DNA of 5,161 nucleotides, taken from assembly GCA_900752215.1 (NCBI GenBank), contig CAADUO010000040.1, positions 1-5,161 of the forward strand, in the 5' to 3' direction. Within the stretch, counting starts at the first letter, position 1, and each line of letters opens with the position of its first letter. The notes below the pieces were generated by a model that was not told the origin of the DNA, made no database searches, and saw only the letters and a list, made by a program, of their open reading frames with translations. The stretch comes from an uncultured Collinsella sp. Its GTDB lineage: Bacteria > Actinomycetota > Coriobacteriia > Coriobacteriales > Coriobacteriaceae. The position numbers and the translations under genes were made by a program. Of this stretch, positions 1 to 5,161 are shown piece by piece.

Positions 1-1
1 C

Positions 2-802
2 CGCAGCGCGGCGGCAGCTATCGAGCACTTTCAGTCGGGAGCGCTTATCCATGACGACATCGCCGACAACGGACAGCTTCGTCGAGGTAAGCCCTGCATG
101 CACCTTACCGAGGGCACGGGCCTTGCCATCAATTGTGGCGACCTGGCGCTCACCATGGTCACCAAGACGGTTCTCGACGACCCCACGCTGGAGTCCGACG
201 TGAAGCTGCGTGTGCTCCACGAGCTTACCGAGATGATCGTCCGCACCATCGAGGGTCAAGCACTCGACCTGGGTTGGGTCCGTGACGGTCGCTTTGATAT
301 CTCGGTTGATGACTACCTGGACATGGCGACGCACAAGACCGCGTTTTACAGCGGAGCCACGCCGCTTGCCGCCGGAGCCATTATCGGCGGCGGCAGCGAT
401 GAGCAAATCGAAGCGCTGCGCGCCTTTGGCCTACACACAGGCCTTGCCTTTCAGATTCAGGACGACCTGCTCAACCTTGTCGGCACTAAGGAAGCCGCCA
501 ACAAGGACTTCCGCACCGACATCACCGAGGGCAAGCGCACGCTTGTCGCCGTACACGCCCTCTCTGATGAGCGCCGCCACGACGAGGTCGAGGCGATTCT
601 TTCCTCGGGCACCGATGATCCCGCGCAGCTCGCACGCGCCGTGGAGATCTTCCAGGAGACCGGCTCTATCGATTACGCCCACACTTACGCGCTCGACCTG
701 ACCGCTAAGGCCAAAGCGGCCATCGAGAACGTTGAGCTTGATCCGCACGCACGCGAGCTGTTCCTCTCCATGGCAGATTTCTTTGTGGAGCGCCTTAACT
801 AA
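2..802 (+). CDS. polyprenyl synthetase family protein (trans-isoprenyl diphosphate synthase), 5' truncated
   Basis: The reading frame is open from the left edge, so about 266 C-terminal codons are visible and the true start lies upstream; the ATG at 98 is internal. The family condenses isopentenyl diphosphate onto an allylic diphosphate in the cytoplasm to make chains for quinones, carotenoids or other lipids. Seen directly: the first Asp-rich motif HDDIADN (DDxxD, codons at about 50-70) followed by LRRGKP, the allylic-substrate signature. The second Asp-rich site is FQIQDDLLN (about 448-474), which is DDxxN instead of the usual DDxxD, followed by DITEGKRTL, the usual Lys/Asp-containing stretch after it. 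The residues at -4 and -5 before the first motif are Ala and Gly, and the motif has no two-residue insertion. By family rules this argues against a farnesyl-specific enzyme and for a C20 or longer product, but the exact chain length cannot be read here. Stop is TAA at 800-802; no clear terminator follows. Confidence 0.93.
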   Translation, partial: RSAAAAIEHFQSGALIHDDIADNGQLRRGKPCMHLTEGTGLAINCGDLALTMVTKTVLDDPTLESDVKLRVLHELTEMIVRTIEGQALDLGWVRDGRFDISVDDYLDMATHKTAFYSGATPLAAGAIIGGGSDEQIEALRAFGLHTGLAFQIQDDLLNLVGTKEAANKDFRTDITEGKRTLVAVHALSDERRHDEVEAILSSGTDDPAQLARAVEIFQETGSIDYAHTYALDLTAKAKAAIENVELDPHARELFLSMADFFVERLN

Positions 803-883
803 CGGGGGTTATAAAACCTGTCAGCAGCGTATTTAGGCACAACTTGCTACACTGTTGAGTGCATGTTTATGCATCCCTTTGCG

Positions 884-913
884 TTGTCTATCCGACAGAC
901 GCTCAAATAGTAC
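884..913 (+). promoter_or_regulatory. weak candidate promoter for the peptidoglycan-binding protein gene
   Basis: TTGTCT (884-889) and TAGTAC (908-913) are 18 bases apart, about 28 bases before the ATG at 941. The match to sigma-70-type consensus is modest, and other hexamer pairs can be drawn in the 138-base gap, for example TACACT at 848-853. The gap holds no other convincing element, and transcription could also continue from the upstream gene. Confidence 0.2.
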
Positions 914-925
914 GAATGGTACGCC

Positions 926-933
926 GAAAGGGG
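926..933 (+). promoter_or_regulatory. ribosome binding site GAAAGGGG
   Basis: GAAAGGGG ends 7 bases before the ATG at 941 and fixes that start. The same eight bases precede the GTG chosen for the JetD-like gene on the other strand, which supports both start choices. Confidence 0.7.
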
Positions 934-940
934 TTCGTTC

Positions 941-1846
941 ATGGAACCTATTACAACGGGCATGCAAGGAGCAGCCGTCGAGGACGTGCAGTCTCGTCTC
1001 CTGCAGCTCGGCTACACGATTGATGCCGCCGAAGTCACCGACAAGTACTTTGGAGCCACCACTGAGCAGGCCGTCAGCACCTTCAGGCTCGACAGCGGCC
1101 TTGCTGCCGGTCATGCCGTCGATATCCCCTGCTGGAGCGCCCTTGTAGACGCTTCGTATAAGCTGGGCGACCGCACCCTCTATCTGCGCATGCCCAATTT
1201 CCATGGCGCCGATGTGCAGGCCCTGCAGCGCGCTCTCAACGTTTTGGGCTTTGCCTGTGGCGAAGACGACGGCTACTTTGGTCCGCATACCGAGGCCGCC
1301 CTGCAGCAGTTCCAGGAAAATGTCGGCCTGTTTGCCGACGGCATGGCCTTCCAGGACACCTACGCCTACATCAACCGCCTGCACCATGTGTGGGAGGGCA
1401 AGCCCTCGGTCACCGAAGCCGAGTCCCGCATCGGTTTTGCTCGCGCCGCCAACGTGCTCGAGCGCTTCCAGATTGCCGTTATCGGCGAGGACCCCATCGC
1501 GCGCAGTGTTGCGTCGCGCATGTGGAATATCGCCACGGCAACGACCGACAACAGCGGCATGATGCTCTGCGACTCCGAGGTCCCAACCGACGTTGACCTG
1601 GTGCTCGAAATCGCAAGCGACGAGCTGCCCGCCGACGCCGCACCGCGCGCCACGATTGCCCTCGCCGAGTGCCACAACCTGGCCCAGCGCATCCGCACTG
1701 CCAATGTCGCCGCGCAGCAGAAGCCGGCTCGCATTCGCATTGAGCTCACGGGCATGACGCGCTACAACGGCACCTTCACGGCCAGCGACGCGCAGACACT
1801 CGCCGTACGCCTGCTCGATGGCGTTTGCGATGCCCTCGCAGATTAG
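941..1846 (+). CDS. peptidoglycan-binding domain protein with two PG_binding_1 repeats, no signal peptide
   Basis: The protein has 301 residues. Two peptidoglycan-binding repeats are visible at about residues 7-70 and 86-146. Each has the family pattern: G-x-x-V-x-x-(V/L)-Q-x-x-L-x-x-L-G, then a D-x-x-F/Y-G-x-x-T-x-x-A-(V/L)-x-x-F core (DKYFGATTEQAVSTF and DGYFGPHTEAALQQF). The rest, about 175-298, has alternating strands and helices (FQIAVIG, VDLVLEI, ARIRIEL) and no catalytic motif I recognise; the zinc-binding His/Glu/His set of amidase_3 is not evident. The N-terminus (MEPITTGMQGAAVEDV) has no hydrophobic signal or membrane segment, so the protein is predicted to be cytoplasmic, which is odd for a wall binder. 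The layout of two PG-binding repeats plus an amidase-sized C-terminus recalls actinobacterial CwlM, a cytoplasmic regulator of MurA; that comparison is inference. Start is supported by GAAAGGGG 7 bases upstream; stop is TAG at 1844-1846. The end of the gene overlaps the candidate tRNA promoter. Confidence 0.88.
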   Translation: MEPITTGMQGAAVEDVQSRLLQLGYTIDAAEVTDKYFGATTEQAVSTFRLDSGLAAGHAVDIPCWSALVDASYKLGDRTLYLRMPNFHGADVQALQRALNVLGFACGEDDGYFGPHTEAALQQFQENVGLFADGMAFQDTYAYINRLHHVWEGKPSVTEAESRIGFARAANVLERFQIAVIGEDPIARSVASRMWNIATATTDNSGMMLCDSEVPTDVDLVLEIASDELPADAAPRATIALAECHNLAQRIRTANVAAQQKPARIRIELTGMTRYNGTFTASDAQTLAVRLLDGVCDALAD

Positions 1847-1853
1847 GTAAACT
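1825..1853 (+). promoter_or_regulatory. candidate promoter of tRNA-Gln
   Basis: TTGCGA (1825-1830) and TAAACT (1848-1853) are separated by exactly 17 bases, each matching 4 of 6 consensus bases. The -35 box lies inside the last codons of the preceding gene and the -10 box starts two bases after its stop. Transcription would begin near 1860, giving a leader of about 25 bases that contains a small hairpin (GTTGC 1860-1864, GCAAC 1871-1875) before the mature tRNA. Confidence 0.5.
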
Positions 1854-1884
1854 AAACGAGTTGCTTTTGGGCAACACCACACAT

Positions 1885-1959
1885 TGGGACGTAGTTCAAC
1901 GGTAGAACTCCGGTTTTTGGTGCCGGCTGTTGGGGGTTCGAATCCCTCCGTCCCAGCCA
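1885..1959 (+). tRNA. trnQ: tRNA-Gln, anticodon UUG
   Basis: The full cloverleaf can be drawn. The acceptor stem TGGGACG (1885-1891) pairs with CGTCCCA (1949-1955). The D arm is at 1894-1908. The anticodon stem CCGGT/GCCGG (1910-1914, 1922-1926) carries loop TTTTGGT, with anticodon TTG at 1917-1919. The T arm is GGGGG-TTCGAAT-CCCTC (1932-1948). The discriminator is G1956, and CCA is encoded at 1957-1959. The weak U1-A72 pair at the acceptor end is a known glutamine tRNA trait. It reads CAA and, by wobble, CAG codons. It stands alone, between its candidate promoter and a hairpin terminator. Confidence 0.97.
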
Positions 1960-1968
1960 TTAAAATTG

Positions 1969-2005
1969 AGCGCCCTGAGTCCATAACGGCCCAGGGCGCT
2001 TTCTT
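1969..2005 (+). terminator. intrinsic terminator of tRNA-Gln
   Basis: AGCGCCCTG (1969-1977) pairs perfectly with CAGGGCGCT (1992-2000) around a 14-base loop, followed by TTTCTT. It begins ten bases after the CCA end, the expected place for a monocistronic tRNA terminator. Confidence 0.88.
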
Positions 2006-2014
2006 GTAGGCAAG

Positions 2015-2031
2015 CGGAGGGATTCGAACCC
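2015..2031 (-). pseudogene. tRNA 3'-end relic (T arm) in inverted orientation
   Basis: On the minus strand this reads GGGTTCGAATCCCTCCG, identical over 17 bases to 1934-1950 of the tRNA-Gln T arm and acceptor start. The two copies form a perfect inverted repeat flanking the terminator hairpin. Minus-strand sequence upstream of it gives no matching 5' acceptor strand (GCAAGCG would be needed), no D arm and no anticodon arm, so this is not a working tRNA. It may be a duplicated or recombined tRNA end, or an old integration scar. Confidence 0.55.
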
Positions 2032-2057
2032 GCAAGGAATCTACCTATATAAGACAG

Positions 2058-2091
2058 ACGCCCCAGGCCCATAAGGACCAAGAGCGCCTTT
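2058..2091. repeat. decayed copy of the tRNA-Gln terminator hairpin
   Basis: Hand alignment without gaps against 1970-2003 matches about 70 percent of positions, including CGCCC, the central CCATAA, and GCGC followed by T's. Base pairing of the stem is broken by mismatches, so it probably no longer terminates well. Because a hairpin resembles its own complement, direct and inverted duplication cannot be told apart by eye. Together with the relic at 2015-2031 it suggests a duplicated and degrading tRNA 3' unit. From 2092 to 2153 I see nothing recognisable. Confidence 0.4.
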
Positions 2092-2153
2092 CATCTAGAA
2101 AATATCAGCCCAGTTCCGAAAAGCGAGCCGCATGCGACAACCAAGTAACCACA

Positions 2154-2290
2154 GGCCCCGGGAGAGCGGGGACACCGGCTTAGGTTTATCGCGAGTTCCG
2201 CACGAACAGGAGGCCACTTAATGTGGCCTCCGTCGTGAGCAGGACTGTAGAGCAGGAAACCTAAGCCGGTGTCCCCGCTCTCCCGGGGCC
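2154..2290. repeat. 137-base intergenic element: perfect 34-base inverted arms with nested hairpin
   Basis: The left arm (2154-2187, starting GGCCCCGGGAGAGCGGGG and ending TTAGGTTT) is the exact reverse complement of the right arm (2257-2290) over all 34 bases. The arms enclose a 69-base spacer with its own 9-bp hairpin at 2209-2231. Each arm can also fold alone: CCCCG (2156-2160) with CGGGG (2167-2171) around a six-base loop. No U tract follows, no target-site duplication is visible at the ends (CCACA left, GAACG right) and nothing in it is coding. It lies 7 bases beyond the stop of the JetD-like gene, between converging transcription units. Possible roles are a mobile palindromic intergenic repeat, an RNA 3'-end stabiliser or transcription blocker for the minus-strand gene, or a structured RNA. 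Confidence 0.9.
2209..2231. repeat. inner hairpin of the 137-base element
   Basis: GGAGGCCAC (2209-2217) and GTGGCCTCC (2223-2231) pair perfectly around TTAAT. Flanking CACGA (2201-2205) and TCGTG (2233-2237) can extend the stem past a small asymmetric internal loop of three bases against one. The pairing is strong but neither strand has a terminal T run. Confidence 0.8.
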
Positions 2291-2297
2291 GAACGCC

Positions 2298-4469
2298 CTA
2301 GTTGTTGAGCATGCGGTCGAAGCTTCCCGAGTCGCCATCCCGATAGTCTGCGGTCATCAGAATCTCCTGCGGAATGCGCCCGCCTTCACGTAGCACGTTG
2401 CGGAACTGCACGCGCGTAACCATGGGCAGATCCTTGATCGTCGCTGCCAGGTTCTGCGGCACGCCCTGGTTGGCAGCCGCGGGCTCGCACTCGCCGCCGG
2501 CCTTCACGCGACGCTTATGCTCGGCGAGCATGGCGCGGTACATGCCGGCATGCAGGCGAATCTCAACCACATTGGCATTGCGAGCCTGCTCGACGATGCG
2601 CGCGCCCTCGCGATCGATATCACCCACGTAGTAGACGTAGTTAAAGCGATAGCCAATCTCAGCCAGATAATCATCCAGTGCGTGCGAGACGCTCGCCTTG
2701 CAGCCGCCGCCAAAAATCACGCCGCCCACCTTGGTACCAAAGAGCTTGGCATGTTTGCGTCCGCGCAGGAGCTTGACGATCTCGTCGTAGGTATCCAGGT
2801 TCTCGACCATAATGAACGGCTTGTCGGCACCCAGCGTAAAGAAGCCCGTAAAGTGCACGGGGCGATTGGGGGCGACCTTGATCGCCTGCATGCTAATGCC
2901 CTTTTCGGTCATACGTCTGATCAGGCGCTCACCGTGCTTGCCGTCAAAAGCCTTCTCGTCGTTAAAGATCTGGTAGGCACGCTGGCGGCGCGAGGCAACC
3001 GGCGTATCGGCACCTCGGTTCTGCTCGATCCAAGCCTGGATGATTGCGATTTCCTCGGCAATCTTGCGGTTGGACATCTCGTTGTGCTGAGTGCGCTGCG
3101 GAGCCTTTTTGCCGTCCTTGCCCTCGACCTTTACGATCTGTGTCTGCTGCTCCTTGATCTTAGAGAGCGCCGTGGGCGTAGGGACAACTTTGAGCAGCTG
3201 CCTGCCTAAAACGCGGGCAAGGGCAAACGCCGAGGCCTCGCCGTGAACGGCCGACTTGGGCTGCTGGGCAGCAGTATCTGCTGCGGCAGACTCCGGCTTC
3301 CTCTGAGACTTGCGCTTAGAATCGCCTTGGGAATTGCGCTCGCGCTTCGGCATAGACGCCTGCTTCTGCGGACGATCGGACTTGCTCTCCTTCACCGGCT
3401 GGCGCTTAGGCTGCCCCGAAGAAACCTCGACCTTCGCATCCTCGTCCTGCGGCGTGGTCTTCTCGGCTGCAGTCTCGGCATGGGAACTGCGGCCCCCACG
3501 ATGGCGACGGCGGCGAGGCTTACTCGACGCGCCCTGCTCCGCCTGCTCATCAGTAGGCTGCTGGCCCTTGGCCTCGGCATCAACCTCAAGCTGCGGCTCA
3601 GCAGGCTTCTGTTCGCGAGCCGCCGGCTCAACGGCCTTCTCGTCCTGGGTGGTCGAAACCGACTCGCCCTTCTCCTGATGCCTTACGGGATACGCGCGTC
3701 CCGCAAAACCGCGGCCGGGACGACACGAACCCGGAGCCTTCTTGGCAGACTCCTCAACATCGTCTGCAACCTCAGAAGACTCTTCAACCTCACGCGCGGC
3801 ATCCTGCTGTGCAGCCTTAAAGTGAGCACCGCGACGGCGCTTGGGCTCTTGGGCCTCCACGGGCTTTTGCTCCTTCGTGGGCTTCTGCGACTCGGCAACA
3901 ACCTCGGTCTCAACAGCCTCGGCTTCCGTCTCGCCCTTTTGAGCAACGGCGCGACGGAAGCGCTCCTGCTGGGCGCGGCGCTGCGCATCGCGCTTGCCAC
4001 CCCCGCCAAAACCGCCGCGGCCGGCCTTGGCCGTAAAGGCGCGAACGACGCTCTCGTCAAGCAGCTCGTCGGTATCGACATGCTCGCGCGGAGCCGTTTC
4101 CACCGAAGCGGGCGCCTCGACAACGTCCTCGACGGCCTCTTCGGCAACCTCGACGGGCCGCTCCTGGGCATCGTTAATCTCGGCATTGATGGTATAGAAC
4201 GCCGGGCGCCCGTTAATGCCGCTACCCTCGATCTTGGTCACGATATTTGCCGCGATAAGCTCATCGCGCATCGCCTTGGTGTCGCACTCCTTATCGACGG
4301 AACGGAAAATTTGCGCCAGCGCACTCGACTTAATCTTGAGCGCCTTGCGGCAGAGCAGGTCGTAGGCAACCAGCTTGGCACGCTCGGCAGAAAGCGACGT
4401 CTGGCTGCTCAGACGTTCAGCCAGGGCATCGACATTATTTTGGTTATCGGAATATACCGTCTTGGCCAC
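2298..4469 (-). CDS. JetD-like (DUF2220) Toprim-domain protein with winged-helix-like N-terminus and long disordered linker
   Basis: The protein has 723 residues from a GTG start at 4467-4469, chosen because GAAAGGGG lies 4 bases upstream; an ATG at 4491-4493 would add 8 residues but has no ribosome binding site. Residues about 12-96 are helical and end in a wing-like GSGINGRPAFYTIN, suggesting a DNA-binding winged helix. Residues about 99-410 are low-complexity, acidic and Ala/Glu/Lys/Gln-rich, with basic islands (EPKRRRG, KPRRRRHRGGR, GRGGFGGGGKR). The C-terminus, about 465-723, resembles the Wadjet nuclease JetD: AYQIFNDEK near 500, VENLDTY with Glu556, a glycine turn FGGGC near 587, and YYVGDIDREG with Asp617 and Asp619. 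Glu plus DxD is the metal-binding set of Toprim domains. In Wadjet, JetD cuts plasmid DNA extruded by the JetABC condensin-like complex; no JetA, JetB or JetC is in the window. The gene sits alone between the cstA terminator and the 137-base repeat. Domain recognition is from memory of motifs; the exact role is unknown. Confidence 0.75.
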   Translation of the reverse strand: MAKTVYSDNQNNVDALAERLSSQTSLSAERAKLVAYDLLCRKALKIKSSALAQIFRSVDKECDTKAMRDELIAANIVTKIEGSGINGRPAFYTINAEINDAQERPVEVAEEAVEDVVEAPASVETAPREHVDTDELLDESVVRAFTAKAGRGGFGGGGKRDAQRRAQQERFRRAVAQKGETEAEAVETEVVAESQKPTKEQKPVEAQEPKRRRGAHFKAAQQDAAREVEESSEVADDVEESAKKAPGSCRPGRGFAGRAYPVRHQEKGESVSTTQDEKAVEPAAREQKPAEPQLEVDAEAKGQQPTDEQAEQGASSKPRRRRHRGGRSSHAETAAEKTTPQDEDAKVEVSSGQPKRQPVKESKSDRPQKQASMPKRERNSQGDSKRKSQRKPESAAADTAAQQPKSAVHGEASAFALARVLGRQLLKVVPTPTALSKIKEQQTQIVKVEGKDGKKAPQRTQHNEMSNRKIAEEIAIIQAWIEQNRGADTPVASRRQRAYQIFNDEKAFDGKHGERLIRRMTEKGISMQAIKVAPNRPVHFTGFFTLGADKPFIMVENLDTYDEIVKLLRGRKHAKLFGTKVGGVIFGGGCKASVSHALDDYLAEIGYRFNYVYYVGDIDREGARIVEQARNANVVEIRLHAGMYRAMLAEHKRRVKAGGECEPAAANQGVPQNLAATIKDLPMVTRVQFRNVLREGGRIPQEILMTADYRDGDSGSFDRMLNN

Positions 4470-4473
4470 GGGG

Positions 4474-4481
4474 CCCCTTTC
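4474..4481 (-). promoter_or_regulatory. ribosome binding site GAAAGGGG deciding a GTG start
   Basis: On the minus strand GAAAGGGG is followed by CCCC and then GTG at 4469. The upstream in-frame ATG at 4493 would place this purine run inside the coding sequence, so GTG is preferred. Confidence 0.55.
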
Positions 4482-4495
4482 ATATGTACACATAT
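4482..4495. promoter_or_regulatory. 14-base palindrome, possible operator of the JetD-like gene
   Basis: ATATGT (4482-4487) and ACATAT (4490-4495) form a perfect inverted repeat around AC, just upstream of the ribosome binding site. It is A/T-rich in a GC-rich setting. A further TGTAC/GTACA pair (4485-4489, 4507-4511) overlaps it. No known regulator site is recognised. Confidence 0.3.
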
Positions 4496-4503
4496 ACGTT
4501 TAC

Positions 4504-4533
4504 ATGGTACAACGCGCGCCCTTATCCACGCAA
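4504..4533 (-). promoter_or_regulatory. weak candidate promoter of the JetD-like gene
   Basis: On the minus strand TTGCGT (4533-4528) and TACCAT (4509-4504) are 18 bases apart, upstream of the palindrome and the ribosome binding site. The match is modest; other hexamers nearby (TAAACG, GTATAT) could serve as the -10 box. Confidence 0.25.
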
Positions 4534-4573
4534 AACATCTGCGAGAACACTCGAGCGTCACCCGCTTTTGCAT

Positions 4574-4614
4574 GAAAAAAGGACCGAGCCCGCGAAGTCG
4601 CGGACCCGGTCTTT
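4574..4614 (-). terminator. intrinsic terminator after cstA
   Basis: On the minus strand a 13-bp stem (4611-4599 with 4594-4582, two G-U pairs) closes a four-base loop and runs into CCTTTTTT (4582-4575). It lies about 40 bases after the cstA stop and separates that gene from the JetD-like gene. The plus-strand face ends in TCTTT, so weak action in the other direction is possible. Confidence 0.9.
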
Positions 4615-4653
4615 CCGAGTCATATAGATGTGACGTTCAACTCGTCAGGTCGA

Positions 4654-5161
4654 CTAAGCCTTGGCGGCCTCGGCGTCGGCAGGAGCCTCGGCGGCAGCGG
4701 CGCGGCCGTACTCGGCCTTGCCCATCTCGGACCACTCGGGCTCCTCGTCGGACATGGAGCCGGCCTCCTTGCCGAAGAACTCCTTGAGGCAGTTAACGGC
4801 AACGATGAGGCCCAGGACCATCAGCAGGACGGCAAAGACGAGCTGCAGGCCCTTGGTGGCGGCGACGGAGACGGCGGCCGTGGTGGCGGTAGCCGGGATG
4901 GTACCGAAGAAGCCGTAAGCCTGGACAGCGGCCATGCAGCCCATGGCGCTCTGGACCAGCGAGGTGAAGGTGCAGCAGAGCAGGAAGACGACGGGCACGT
5001 AGAGCATCCAGCCCTTGCGGCCGGTGCACTTGCAGAACACGGCGAGGGTGATCATGGTCATGCCGCCGAGCAGCTGGTTGGAAGCACCAAAGAGCGGCCA
5101 GATGTTGGCATAGCCACCAAAAGCGAGGGCGAGACCGGGAAGCAGGGTAACGACCGTGGCG
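4654..5161 (-). CDS. cstA: carbon starvation protein CstA family transporter, C-terminal part (5' end outside window)
   Basis: The frame is open to the right edge of the window, giving the last 168 residues of a membrane protein usually near 500-700 residues long. The upstream codons read ANIWPLFGASNQLLGG, a hallmark of the CstA/BtsT family (peptide or pyruvate uptake through the cytoplasmic membrane, induced on carbon limitation in enterobacteria). About three hydrophobic segments follow: TMITLAVF, YVPVVFLLCCTFTSLV and LQLVFAVLLMVLGLIVAV. The end is a soluble, acidic Ala/Glu-rich cytoplasmic tail (DEEPEWSEMGKAEYGR, then Ala-rich). The ATG at 5059-5061 is internal, in the middle of the conserved core, so it is not the start. 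Stop is TAG at 4654-4656. The codons are strongly C/G-ending (CTG, GCC, GTC), which may mean high expression. The substrate in this organism cannot be decided from the fragment. Confidence 0.9.
   Translation of the reverse strand, partial: ATVVTLLPGLALAFGGYANIWPLFGASNQLLGGMTMITLAVFCKCTGRKGWMLYVPVVFLLCCTFTSLVQSAMGCMAAVQAYGFFGTIPATATTAAVSVAATKGLQLVFAVLLMVLGLIVAVNCLKEFFGKEAGSMSDEEPEWSEMGKAEYGRAAAAEAPADAEAAKA

Noticed and set aside
833..2035. 400-codon minus-strand open frame
   Set aside because: It runs through tRNA-Gln and antisense to the well-supported PG-binding gene; its GFEPPTAGTKNRSSTVELRP stretch is the familiar false translation of a tRNA complement.
1896..2081. 61-codon minus-strand open frame
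   Set aside because: Made of the antisense tRNA, the terminator and the T-arm relic; it has no independent coding support.
2011..2092. Functional minus-strand tRNA
   Set aside because: Only the T arm and part of a 3' acceptor strand are present; no matching 5' acceptor strand, D arm or anticodon arm can be drawn.
2154..2290. Insertion sequence or ordinary intrinsic terminator
   Set aside because: No transposase frame, no visible target duplication and no T run after either hairpin. A CRISPR array is also excluded, since there are only two arms and they are inverted.
2517..3209. 230-codon plus-strand open frame
   Set aside because: Antisense to the conserved Toprim region, with no ribosome binding site or recognisable motif.
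4491..4493. ATG as start of the JetD-like gene
   Set aside because: It lacks an upstream purine-rich site, and the GAAAGGGG sequence would fall inside the gene; the GTG at 4467-4469 fits better.
3243..4787. 514-codon plus-strand open frame opposite the JetD-like gene and crossing into cstA
   Set aside because: Low-complexity Leu/Arg/Ala translation with no domain; it lies antisense to two genes with clear motifs and crosses a terminator. GC-rich low-complexity DNA gives long antisense frames.

Overview
The window looks like chromosomal DNA of a GC-rich Actinomycetota, most likely a gut Coriobacteriia of the Collinsella type. This is inferred from overall style: G/C-rich third codon positions, GAAAGGGG ribosome binding sites, CCA-encoded tRNA, and a CstA ending in an acidic Ala/Glu tail. 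No marker in the window fixes the genus.

Plus strand, left to right: the 3' part of a trans-polyprenyl diphosphate synthase (5' end outside the window); a 138-base gap with a weak promoter candidate; a 301-residue cytoplasmic-looking protein with two peptidoglycan-binding repeats; and a tRNA-Gln(UUG) gene with a promoter candidate inside the end of the preceding gene and a clear intrinsic terminator. Then comes a gene-free stretch (about 2006-2297). It holds an inverted tRNA 3'-end relic, a decayed copy of the terminator, and a striking 137-base element made of two perfect 34-base inverted arms around a nested 9-bp hairpin.

Minus strand, right to left: the 3' end of a CstA-family carbon-starvation/peptide-pyruvate transporter with a strong terminator, then a separately transcribed 723-residue protein. 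That protein has a winged-helix-like N-terminus, about 310 residues of charged low-complexity sequence, and a C-terminal Toprim domain resembling JetD (DUF2220), the nuclease of the Wadjet plasmid-defence system. Its stop codon lies 7 bases from the 137-base element, so the element sits between two converging transcription units.

The genes do not form one pathway. Isoprenoid chain synthesis and peptidoglycan binding are envelope-related, CstA is nutrient uptake, and the JetD-like protein is probably a DNA-acting factor. The two items most worth attention are the JetD-like protein, which has no JetA/B/C partner in view, and the perfect inverted-repeat element beside it.
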